Made by a program: the position numbers and the translations under genes
Origin: Streptomyces spiroverticillatus
GTDB taxonomy: Bacteria > Actinomycetota > Actinomycetes > Streptomycetales > Streptomycetaceae
Length of the DNA: 64,000 bases
Direction of reading: 5' to 3'
NCBI GenBank assembly: GCA_014650415.1
Contig: BMUX01000005.1
Location: forward strand, 496,001 to 560,000
Part shown: in pieces, positions 23,786-31,457 of the stretch
How positions within the stretch are numbered: position 1 is the stretch's first letter
How the letters are laid out: every line of letters starts with the position of its first letter
Notes under the pieces: model-generated
The model's input: only the letters and a program-made list of their open reading frames with translations
Told to the model about the DNA's origin: nothing
The model's database searches: none

Positions 23786-24718
23786 GTGACGCACCACTAC
23801 ATCGGCTCCGGCCCCTACTGCTACGCCAACTCCCTTGCCATGGCGCTCGGTACGGGGGCACCGACCCCGGCCGTCATCGAGGTGCTGACCGGTTCGCCGT
23901 TCGGCTTCGAGCTGCTCGGCGGTGCCCTGCCGCTGTTCGACCCGTACGGCTGGGACCCGGACCTGGGGCTGAGCGCGGCCACCGACCTCCTCGGTGTGCG
24001 GTGCACGCGTACGGCGGGCGGAACCGCCGAGGAGGCCGAGGAACGTCTGCGGGCCGCTTCCGCCCGGGGCGCCGTTCTGGTCGGGCCCGTGGACATGGGC
24101 CTGCTGCTGCACCAGCCGGGCACACCCACCGCCGACGGCGGTGACCACTACGTGGTGGTGCTGGAGGTCGACGGCGACACGGTCGTCTTCCACGACCCGC
24201 ACGCCCACCCCTTCGCGACGCTGCCGGTCGCGGACTTCCTCGTGGCCTGGGAGGCCAAGGCGGTGGGTTACGCCGACGCTCCTTACGTGATGCGCGCCGA
24301 TTTCGTACGGGAAGGGCCGGTGACCCCGCAAGAGGCACTGCGGGCGTCGCTGCCCGGTGCGGCGCAGTGGCTGGCGGGCGACGGCCGCCGGTCGGTACCG
24401 CCGGGGACGCTCGGGGGCGCGGCCGGGCTGGAAGCCCTGGCCGCCCGGGTGGACGAGGGACTCGCCGAAGGCACGCGCGGCTTCCTGGCCCACTTCTCGA
24501 TCAGGGTCGGCACGCGGCGTCTCGCCGATGCGGGACACTGCCTCGACTCGCTGGGTCTGCACGAAGCGGCGAGGATCGCGACCGGGCAGGCGCGGCTGGT
24601 CGGCAGGCTCCAGCACCCCGTGGTCACGGGCGACGACCGGGCCCTGGCGGACGGCCTGCGCCGACTGGCCCCGACCTACGAGCAGTTGCGTACCGCACTC
24701 CTGGCAGCCTCCTCCTGA
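23786..24718 (+). CDS. BtrH N-terminal/C39-like papain-fold protein
   Basis: 310 aa from a GTG at 23786. The N-terminus 'HHYIGSGPYCYANSLAMAL' places Cys12 at the start of a helix, as in BtrH and C39-type cysteine proteases; 'GGDHYVVVLEVDGD' gives the His near residue 120 and 'VVFHDPHAHP' the Asp/His near 137. BtrH transfers an acyl group from a carrier protein in butirosin biosynthesis; homologues without such a cluster are of unknown role. The C-terminal 110 residues are helical. No carrier protein or biosynthetic genes are nearby. Confidence 0.75.
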   Translation: MTHHYIGSGPYCYANSLAMALGTGAPTPAVIEVLTGSPFGFELLGGALPLFDPYGWDPDLGLSAATDLLGVRCTRTAGGTAEEAEERLRAASARGAVLVGPVDMGLLLHQPGTPTADGGDHYVVVLEVDGDTVVFHDPHAHPFATLPVADFLVAWEAKAVGYADAPYVMRADFVREGPVTPQEALRASLPGAAQWLAGDGRRSVPPGTLGGAAGLEALAARVDEGLAEGTRGFLAHFSIRVGTRRLADAGHCLDSLGLHEAARIATGQARLVGRLQHPVVTGDDRALADGLRRLAPTYEQLRTALLAASS

Positions 24719-24728
24719 GCGCCGGGCG

Positions 24729-24826
24729 GTGACGGGCACCCGGCCTGGCACCCGACCGGGCACCCGGCCTGGCACCCGGCCTGACACCGGACCGGGCGCC
24801 TGCCCGGACCGCTCGGTGCCCGTCAC
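24729..24826. terminator. Repeat-rich region with nested inverted repeats
   Basis: The outer arms GTGACGGGCAC (24729-24739) and GTGCCCGTCAC (24816-24826) are perfect complements. Between them are several near-copies of a 12-base CACCCGGCCTGG-like unit and a small stem CCGGGC-GCCT-GCCCGG (24792-24807). It immediately follows the BtrH-like gene and probably ends its transcript. Confidence 0.5.
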
Positions 24827-24880
24827 GTCGACGTCCTGCGCCCCTTCACGGCGAGGCGGCCCAGGCCCTTAGCATTGATC

Positions 24881-25693
24881 ATGTTCACCATCGGAGACTT
24901 CGCCAGACTCGGCCGCGTGTCGGTCCGGATGCTGCGGCACTACGACGCCACCGGGCTCCTGCGCCCCGCCCGGGTCGACCCCGCCACCGGCTACCGCTTC
25001 TACACCGCCGCCCAGCTCGCCCGGCTCAACCGGGTCATCGCGCTCAAGGACCTCGGCCTCACCCTTCAGCAGGTCGGGGAGATCCTCGACGACAAGCTGA
25101 CCGCCGAGGACCTGCGCGCCATGCTGCGGCTGCGCCGGGCCGAACTGGAGACCGCGATGGCGCAGACGGCGGCCCGGCTGGGGCAGGTCGAGGCGCGGCT
25201 CCGGTCCATCGAGAGCGAGGGAAGCATGTCCGCCCACGACGTCGTCGTCAAGAGCCTGCCGAGCATCCGCGTGGCCGAACTCACCGCTGTGGCGGCCGAC
25301 TTCGACGCCGTCGGCGGGGTCATCGGCCCCCTGTACGCCGAACTGTTCCAGCGGCTCGAAGCGGCGGGCATCACGGCCGACGGTCCGGGCGTCGCCCATT
25401 ACGAGGACGCCCCCGAGGGCGGCATCCTCGTCCACGCGGGCGTCCAGGTCTCGGCCCCGGTCCGCGACGACGGGGAGCTGCGCGTCCTGGACCTTCCGCC
25501 GGTCGAGCAGGCGGCGACGATCGTGCACCGGGGGCCGATGGCCGCGATCCTCACGCCGGTGCAGCGGCTGGGGCAGTGGATCGACGCCAACGGCCACCGG
25601 TCCGCCGGGTACCCCCGCGAGATCAACCTGGAGTGCCCGCCCGACCAGGACGACTGGGTGACCGAACTCCAGGAGCCGATCGTCCCGGCCTGA
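24881..25693 (+). CDS. MerR family regulator with GyrI-like effector domain
   Basis: 270 aa. Residues 1-70 are the MerR winged helix ('MFTIGDFARLGRVSVRMLRHYD', 'GYRFYTAAQLARLNRVIAL'), 75-115 the dimerisation coiled coil, and 118-270 a GyrI-like drug-binding domain, as in BmrR/TipA-type regulators. It likely activates or represses a gene in response to a small toxic compound. The ATG at 24881 has TAGCAT about 6 bases upstream and no Shine-Dalgarno, suggesting a leaderless mRNA. The downstream oxidoreductase gene, a likely target, is now a remnant. Confidence 0.92.
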   Translation: MFTIGDFARLGRVSVRMLRHYDATGLLRPARVDPATGYRFYTAAQLARLNRVIALKDLGLTLQQVGEILDDKLTAEDLRAMLRLRRAELETAMAQTAARLGQVEARLRSIESEGSMSAHDVVVKSLPSIRVAELTAVAADFDAVGGVIGPLYAELFQRLEAAGITADGPGVAHYEDAPEGGILVHAGVQVSAPVRDDGELRVLDLPPVEQAATIVHRGPMAAILTPVQRLGQWIDANGHRSAGYPREINLECPPDQDDWVTELQEPIVPA

Positions 25694-25906
25694 CCGGGAG
25701 GTGTTCGCGCAGAGCGCCGGCCTGCTCGCGGCCACCGAGCGCCTTGTCATCGGCACGGGCATCGCCGACATCAAGACGAAGCCGCCGTCGCCGCACGACC
25801 GGCCGAGCACCTTGCCGCCGGAGCCGACCACGTCCTGCTCCACCCGCTCGACACCGGCCTCACCACCACGTTCGACCAGCTCGAACGCCTCGCGGCCCAC
25901 CTCTGA
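25694..25906 (+). pseudogene. Remnant of an LLM-class F420-dependent oxidoreductase
   Basis: Immediately after the MerR stop, one frame reads 'REVFAQSAGLLAATERLVIGTGIADI', the second strand-helix region of luciferase-like monooxygenases. Around 25773 it passes into a different frame that reads 'AEHLAAGADHVLLHPL' and 'TTFDQLERLAAHL' before a TGA at 25904, the usual C-terminus of the same family. The N-terminal 30-40 residues and about 200 central residues are missing. This is a second case in the window of a gene reduced to its two ends by internal deletion. Confidence 0.7.
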
Positions 25907-26017
25907 GATCCGCTCACCGTATCCAGCGGGCGCCCGCGCCGCAGTAGTGCACGCTCTACCTCCGAACTCCCCTGTACGCCACTGCGCCAGAGGCCCCTCC
26001 CGCGGTCCGATAGGGGC

Positions 26018-27562
26018 ATGAACAAGACCCCTTCCCGGCCCCGCCGCCCGCGCATCCTCGCCGCCTCCCTGGCCGCCGCCGCCCTGCTGTGCGGCACCGG
26101 TTCCGCCGCCGCCGCACCCGGTGCCGCGACCCTGACCCCGGACGCCGTCGACAACTACGTACGCACGTACATGGCGGAGACCGATCTGCCCGGCGCGGTG
26201 GTGGCCGTGACCCGGGGCGACCGGGTCGTGCGCGTCGCCGGGTACGGGCACACCGCGGCGAACCGGGCGCTGACCGCACGGACCCCGGTGCCGGTGGCCT
26301 CGCTCTCCAAGTCGATGACCGCACTCGCCGTCATGCAACTGGCCGAGGCGGGCAAGGTGGATCTGGACCGCCCGGTGCGTCAGTACGTCCCCGACTTCAC
26401 CCTCACCGACCCCCGCGCCGAGCGGATCACCGTACGCCAACTGCTCAACCAGACCTCGGGCATGGCCGATTCGACCCACCCCGACCTGGTCGGCCCCCAG
26501 CCGCACACCCTCACCGAAGCGGTCGACGCCCTCCACGGGGTGAAGCTCGCCTCCGCACCCGGCACCCGCATGAGCTACCACAACACCAACTACGCGGTCG
26601 CCGCCCGCCTGGTGGAGGTCGTCGGCGGAAAGCCCTTCGCCTCGTACATGGCCGACCGCGTCTTCCGCCCGCTCGGCATGACCGGCACCACCACCGTCGA
26701 CTCCACCGCCGAGATGCCCGAGCAGGCCCGGGGCTACGTACGGGCGTACGGGCAGTTGATCGAGCGCGACCAGCCGCACTGGTTCACCGCGGGCGGCTTC
26801 GGCGCCGTCACCACCGCCGACGACCTCGCCCGCTGGCTGATCGCCCAGAACAACGGCGGCACCTCGGCGGACGGCCGGCGCGTCGTCTCCGCGCAGTCCG
26901 TCACCACCATGCACACCCCGCCCCGCACCCCTTCCGGAACCGCCTACGCCATGGGCTGGACCCGGTCCGAGGAAGGCCCGCGCGAAATCCGGCACACCGG
27001 CCAACTCCTCACCCACAACGCCGCGCAGACCCTCCTCCCCGACTCCCGCACCGGCATCGCCGTCGTCACCAACACCGGCATGATCTCCGGCGACGACGCC
27101 ACCCTGCTGGCCCAGGGCCTGGCGGATTTGGCCCGAGGCAACTCCCCTTCCGACAGCACCCCCTTCACCCTCCAGGCCGACTACGTACTCGCCGCACTCA
27201 CCCTGCTCTCCCTCGCCCTCGGCGCGAAGGGTGTCGTACGGGCCCGCCGCTGGGCCGTGCGCGCGGCCGGCCGGCCGTGGTGGCGCACCGCACTCCGCAC
27301 CCTCCCGCACGTCCTGCCCATCGGCCTGTTCCTGCTGCTCGGCGACCTGGCGGGCCTGCTCACCCGGCGGGGCGGGGACCTGGCGATGGTCTCGTACGTC
27401 TGGCCCGCCCTCTTCGTCTGGGCAGCGGTCTCCGCGGCGGCGTCGGCGGCGGTGCTCGTCGCCAGGGCTGCTCAGGCCGTGCGGACCAGGTGGGTTACCT
27501 CGGAGGTAATTGAGGCTCCTTCCGCCGCTGCCTACCGTTCAGGAGAAGTCGCGGCCCGCTGA
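26018..27562 (+). CDS. Secreted/membrane-anchored serine hydrolase (beta-lactamase family)
   Basis: 514 aa. Signal peptide at residues 1-33 ('ILAASLAAAALLCGTGSAAAA'). The beta-lactamase/DD-peptidase domain (about 40-380) has the S-x-x-K motif 'SLSK' with Ser95 and Lys98, the Y-x-N region 'SYHNTNYAV', and 'RHTGQLLTHNA' as the third motif with H-T-G. The last 130 residues contain three membrane helices, so the catalytic domain is held outside the cell. Homologues are esterases or D-alanyl peptidases of unknown substrate. It is followed closely by a small membrane protein gene. Confidence 0.9.
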   Translation: MNKTPSRPRRPRILAASLAAAALLCGTGSAAAAPGAATLTPDAVDNYVRTYMAETDLPGAVVAVTRGDRVVRVAGYGHTAANRALTARTPVPVASLSKSMTALAVMQLAEAGKVDLDRPVRQYVPDFTLTDPRAERITVRQLLNQTSGMADSTHPDLVGPQPHTLTEAVDALHGVKLASAPGTRMSYHNTNYAVAARLVEVVGGKPFASYMADRVFRPLGMTGTTTVDSTAEMPEQARGYVRAYGQLIERDQPHWFTAGGFGAVTTADDLARWLIAQNNGGTSADGRRVVSAQSVTTMHTPPRTPSGTAYAMGWTRSEEGPREIRHTGQLLTHNAAQTLLPDSRTGIAVVTNTGMISGDDATLLAQGLADLARGNSPSDSTPFTLQADYVLAALTLLSLALGAKGVVRARRWAVRAAGRPWWRTALRTLPHVLPIGLFLLLGDLAGLLTRRGGDLAMVSYVWPALFVWAAVSAAASAAVLVARAAQAVRTRWVTSEVIEAPSAAAYRSGEVAAR

Positions 27563-27618
27563 ACAGGGCGCTTCCGCGACCGGCCGCCGATTCCATGACG
27601 TACGAGAGGAACACGCCA

Positions 27619-28041
27619 GTGAACACAGCGCAGTTCGACGGAATCACCGCCCCTGCCACGACCACCGGAACCGACGGTCTCGCCCGCCTGGCCCTCAAGC
27701 TGGACGCGGCGGTCACCGGCCTCAACGGTCTCGCCTACCTGGGCCTGGCCACGGTCCTCGAATCCTGGTTCGGGATCGCGACGGCGGTCCAGTACCCGGT
27801 CGGCGCGTTCCTGCTGCTCTACGCACTGGGCGTGCTGGCGGCGGGAACCCGCAGGCGGATCAGCCGCACGGCCCTGACGGCGATCGTCGCGGCGAACCTC
27901 CTCTGGGTCGCCCTCAGCCTGACGCTGGCCGTCGCCGGCACGCTCACCCCGACGGGCGCCGGCACCTTCTGGCTCGTCCTCCAGGCCCTGACGGTCGGCG
28001 GCTTCGCGGGGCTCCAGCTTCTGGGACTCAAGCGGATGTGA
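27619..28041 (+). CDS. Small four-helix membrane protein
   Basis: 140 aa from the GTG at 27619, which has GAGAGGA 8 bases upstream; an ATG at 27595 is in frame but unsupported. Four hydrophobic segments at about residues 33-50, 55-75, 86-106 and 115-135, separated by the basic loop 'GTRRRISRTAL'. No known motif. It lies 56 bases after the serine hydrolase, so co-expression is likely. Confidence 0.75.
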   Translation: MNTAQFDGITAPATTTGTDGLARLALKLDAAVTGLNGLAYLGLATVLESWFGIATAVQYPVGAFLLLYALGVLAAGTRRRISRTALTAIVAANLLWVALSLTLAVAGTLTPTGAGTFWLVLQALTVGGFAGLQLLGLKRM

Positions 28042-28345
28042 GCCGGGGAGGCGGGGGGCCGGGGGCGAGGGCCGGGGCCGCCGGGCTTTGTATCGGTCAG
28101 GTATCCGGGAGCGCTCAGCCGCCCGTCGAACGGTCCTGCCGACTGCGCCTCCGGGGCGGGTCCCGGCGTCGCCGCGCACCCTCTTGACCTGCGCGAAAGC
28201 CAAGCAGGCGGGTGCGGAAGGCTGCCGCGTCACGGCCGGGCCCGTCTCTGCGAGTGCCCTATCGTTCCTGTCGGGCCACTGTTGACGTACGCACGTGTCC
28301 AGAGCCCGCTCGCGCAGCCCAGACCCCCCACGAACAGGAACCGCG
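28042..28345. other. Intergenic stretch without a gene
   Basis: The first 40 bases are a G-rich tract. I see no ORF with coding character. CTTGACCT at 28182-28189 could be a -35 element for the following two-component operon, but no matching -10 is obvious. Confidence 0.5.
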
Positions 28346-29080
28346 ATGTCCTCGCCCGACCCCGCCGCACCTTCCTCCGCGCCCGTGCGCGTGCTGCTGG
28401 TGGAGGACGACGAGCTGATGCGTCGCTCCTTCACCGTCGCCCTGGAGCGGTACGGGTACGTCATGGAGAGCGCGGCCGACGGGCTGACGGGCCTCGAACG
28501 CTTCCGGGAGGGGGCGTTCGACCTGCTGGTCCTGGACGTCATGCTGCCGGGCCTGGACGGGATCGGGCTGTGCCGCAAGGTGCGGGAGAGCAGCCTGGTG
28601 CCGATTCTGATGATGTCGGCGCGCGGTGACGGGCTCGACATCGTGGCCGGTCTGGAGGCCGGGGCGGACGACTACGTGGTGAAGCCGGTGGAGACCGGCG
28701 TGCTCGTGGCGCGCATCCGCTCGCTGCTGCGCCGGGCGACGTACGCGCCCTCCCTTCCCGCGCCCTCCCTTCCCGCGCAGCCACGGCCCGCCGACGAGGT
28801 GCTGGCCTTCGGGGACCTGACCATCGACACGGGCGCCCTGGAGGTCGCCGTCGCGGGCAGCCCCGTGGCGCTGACCCCGACCGAACTGAAGCTCCTCCTC
28901 GAATTCGCCGCGCACCCCGGCATCGTGCTGGAGCGGCACACCCTGCTGCGCAACGTCTGGGACTACGGCTGGGACGGCGACAGCCGGGTCGTGGACCTGT
29001 GCGTGCAGCGGCTGCGCGGCAAGCTCGGCCGGGACCGGATCGAGACGGTCCGCGGCTTCGGCTACAAGCTCAGGCGTTGA
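28346..29080 (+). CDS. OmpR/PhoB-type response regulator
   Basis: 244 aa. Receiver domain at residues 13-130 with acidic pocket 'VEDDE', phospho-acceptor Asp64 in 'LLVLDVMLPG', and the conserved Lys in 'DDYVVKPVE'. A proline-rich linker contains a tandem 'APSLPAPSLPA' duplication. The C-terminal winged helix (about 150-244) ends with 'VQRLRGKLGRDRIETVRGFGYKL', the OmpR recognition helix and wing. AGGAAC precedes the ATG at 28346. It forms a pair with the kinase gene that begins at its stop. Confidence 0.95.
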   Translation: MSSPDPAAPSSAPVRVLLVEDDELMRRSFTVALERYGYVMESAADGLTGLERFREGAFDLLVLDVMLPGLDGIGLCRKVRESSLVPILMMSARGDGLDIVAGLEAGADDYVVKPVETGVLVARIRSLLRRATYAPSLPAPSLPAQPRPADEVLAFGDLTIDTGALEVAVAGSPVALTPTELKLLLEFAAHPGIVLERHTLLRNVWDYGWDGDSRVVDLCVQRLRGKLGRDRIETVRGFGYKLRR

Positions 29081-29088
29081 GCGAGTCC

Positions 29089-30327
29089 ATGACCGCAGAA
29101 GCGAGAAAGCGGCGCGTCTCCCTGCGCTGGAAGATCGCCGCGCTGGCGGCGGCCACCGCCTGCCTGGTGGTCGCGGCGGTGGGGGTGCTGGTGCACGTGT
29201 GGACCGTGGACGACATCCGCGGCCGGGGGGAGCGGCGGGTGCACAACGGGGCGCTGGCGGCCCTGGACGTCTACAAACGCAGCGGGGTCCTGTCGGACGG
29301 CGGCGAACTCGATCCACCCAGGCTGCCCGCTTCACTGCGCGACCTGTCCGACGACCACGTGCACACGGCCTTCGACGAGCACGTCGAGGGCAACTCGGGC
29401 CCGACCGCGTGGGGCGCCCTGCGGACCGACGGCCCCGGCAGCCCGGTCCTGGCCGTCCCGTACAACCTGAGTTCGGAGTACCACAGCCTGCGCCGGCTCG
29501 ACGTGAGCATGGCGGTGGCGTCGCTGGTCGCCCTGCTGGCGGCTGTGCCGGTCGCGGTGTACGGAGCCGGACTGCTGGCCCGCAGGCTCCGGCGGGTCTC
29601 CGAGACGGCCGTACGGATCTCCGCCGGGGACCTGGACGCCCGTACCGGACCCACGAAGGGCGGCGACGAGGTGGCCGACATCGCCGCCACGGTCGACCGC
29701 ATGGCCGACAGCCTCTCCCGGCAGCTGCACACCGAACGCCGGTTCACCGCGGACGTGGCACACGAACTGCGCACGCCCGTCGGGGGACTGCTGGCGGCGG
29801 TGGACCTGCTGCCGCCGGGGGAGACGGAGGATCTGCTGCGGGCCCGGGTGCGGGATCTGCGCGGTCTGGTCGAGGACCTGCTGGAGATCTCCCGGCTGGA
29901 CTCGGGCGCGGAGCAGGTGGCACGGGCGCGGGTGCCGCTGGGCGAGGTGGTCCGGGAGGCCGTGGAACGTACCGGGTATGAGACGCGGGTCGCCGTGGAG
30001 GACGCCGGATCCGTGGAAACCGACCCGCGGCGGCTGGAGCGCATCGTCGGGAACCTCGTCATCAACGCCCACAAGCACGGCACGGCCCCGGTCGAGGTCA
30101 CCGTCCGGGGACATCTCGTCGTCGTGCGCGACCACGGGCCCGGCTACCCCGCCGACCTGTTGCGTGAGGGCCCGCGCCGCTTCCACACGGGTGCGGCCGA
30201 ACGCGGCACCGGCCACGGGCTCGGCCTGACCATCGCCCTGGCCCAGGCCCGCCTCCTCGGCGCCGAACTGGTCCTGGCCAACGGGCCGGAGGGCGGGGCG
30301 GTCGCCACCTTGCGGCTGCCGTACTGA
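29089..30327 (+). CDS. Sensor histidine kinase
   Basis: 412 aa. TM1 at about residues 15-37, a short extracytoplasmic domain of about 110 residues, TM2 at about 140-162, a HAMP linker, then the H-box 'FTADVAHELRTPVGGLL' with His near 225. The ATPase domain has 'GNLVINAHKHG' (N-box) and 'GTGHGLGLTIALAQ' (G2-box). A TTG overlapping the regulator stop (29077) could start translation four codons earlier, so the pair is coupled. The ABC transporter that follows is the likely output, as in Bce-like or CseBC-like cell-envelope systems. Confidence 0.93.
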   Translation: MTAEARKRRVSLRWKIAALAAATACLVVAAVGVLVHVWTVDDIRGRGERRVHNGALAALDVYKRSGVLSDGGELDPPRLPASLRDLSDDHVHTAFDEHVEGNSGPTAWGALRTDGPGSPVLAVPYNLSSEYHSLRRLDVSMAVASLVALLAAVPVAVYGAGLLARRLRRVSETAVRISAGDLDARTGPTKGGDEVADIAATVDRMADSLSRQLHTERRFTADVAHELRTPVGGLLAAVDLLPPGETEDLLRARVRDLRGLVEDLLEISRLDSGAEQVARARVPLGEVVREAVERTGYETRVAVEDAGSVETDPRRLERIVGNLVINAHKHGTAPVEVTVRGHLVVVRDHGPGYPADLLREGPRRFHTGAAERGTGHGLGLTIALAQARLLGAELVLANGPEGGAVATLRLPY

Positions 30328-30514
30328 GCCGTTTTGGCGATGGGCCCTGATGCTGGCGTTGCGCCGTGCCGCGCCTCGCCTCGCCTCGCCTCGCCATGCC
30401 GAGGCGTAACTGCTGCACAGTGGCGCGTCCACTGATACACGGCGGCGCGGGATGCCGATACCTTCTGCGGCGACTCTTCGATGTGACCCGTTCTGCCACA
30501 CCGAGGAGTCCTCC

Positions 30515-31291
30515 GTGACCGCCATGTCCCACGCCCCTGACGCGACGGGCCTCATGCCCGGCCTCGCCGCCGCCACCTCCGGCCTGTCGAAGGTCTACGG
30601 GCGGGGCGACGCCCGGGTCGTCGCCCTGGACCAGGTCAGCGTGGGTTTCCGGGAGGGGGAGTTCACCGCGATCATGGGCCCGTCGGGAAGCGGCAAGTCC
30701 ACGCTGATGCACTGCGCCGCAGGGCTCGACTCGTTCAGCTCCGGTTCGGTACGGATCGGCGACACCGAGCTGAGCACCCTGAACGACCGGCAGCTCACCC
30801 AACTGCGCCGGGACCGGATCGGGTTCATCTTCCAGGCGTTCAACCTGCTGCCGACCATGACCGCGCTGGAGAACATCACCCTGCCGATGACGATCGCGGG
30901 CCGCCGCCCGGACCAGGCGTGGCTGGACCGGGTGGTCGCGATGGTCGGCCTGTCGGGCCGCCTCGGTCACCGCCCGAGCGAGCTGTCCGGCGGCCAGCAG
31001 CAGCGCGTCGCGGTCGCCCGCGCCCTGGTCTCGCAGCCCTCCATCGTCTTCGGCGACGAGCCGACCGGAAACCTCGACTCCCGGGCCGGTGCCGAAGTCC
31101 TCGGCTTCCTGCGGGATTCCGTACGGGAGCTGGGCCAGACCGTCGTCATGGTCACCCACGACCCGGTCGCCGCCGGGTACGCGGACCGCGTGGTCTTCCT
31201 CGCGGACGGGCGGCTGGTCGACGAGATGGTGCGGCCCACGGCGGGGCGGGTGCTGGAGCGGATGAAGGGGCTTCAGGTGGGGGTGGGTTGA
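30515..31291 (+). CDS. MacB/LolD-type ABC transporter ATPase
   Basis: 258 aa from a GTG at 30515 with GAGGAG 7 bases upstream. Walker A 'GPSGSGKST' (about 55-63), Q-loop 'IFQAFNLLP', signature 'ELSGGQQQRVAVARAL', Walker B 'SIVFGDEPTGNLDS' and switch His in 'VMVTHDP' are all intact. The type VII (MacB-like) group uses ATP to drive a mechanical permease rather than classical import. It is downstream of the two-component pair and upstream of its FtsX-like permease, with a repeat element between. Confidence 0.95.
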   Translation: MTAMSHAPDATGLMPGLAAATSGLSKVYGRGDARVVALDQVSVGFREGEFTAIMGPSGSGKSTLMHCAAGLDSFSSGSVRIGDTELSTLNDRQLTQLRRDRIGFIFQAFNLLPTMTALENITLPMTIAGRRPDQAWLDRVVAMVGLSGRLGHRPSELSGGQQQRVAVARALVSQPSIVFGDEPTGNLDSRAGAEVLGFLRDSVRELGQTVVMVTHDPVAAGYADRVVFLADGRLVDEMVRPTAGRVLERMKGLQVGVG

Positions 31292-31339
31292 GGCTTCTGC
31301 GGGTCGTGCGTCGGCACCCCGGTTCGCCTGCGGCGGGCT

Positions 31340-31436
31340 GCCCCAGTCCCGCCCCTTCACCTAAAGCGCTGGCCGCGCGGCTTTCCCGGATATGCGCGGG
31401 TGGGTCGTGGCTGGTCGCGCAGTTCCCCGCGCCCCT
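31340..31436. repeat. Streptomyces intergenic repeat, copy 2 (truncated hairpin)
   Basis: Shares with 12050-12156 the block CCGCCCCTTCACCT (about 31350-31362) and the block GCGCAGTTCCCCGCGCCCCT (about 31417-31436). This copy stops before the second arm of the hairpin, so it would not terminate transcription, consistent with its place inside an operon just before the permease gene. Confidence 0.8.
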
Positions 31437-31457
31437 ACAAACAGGACCCGAATTCCT

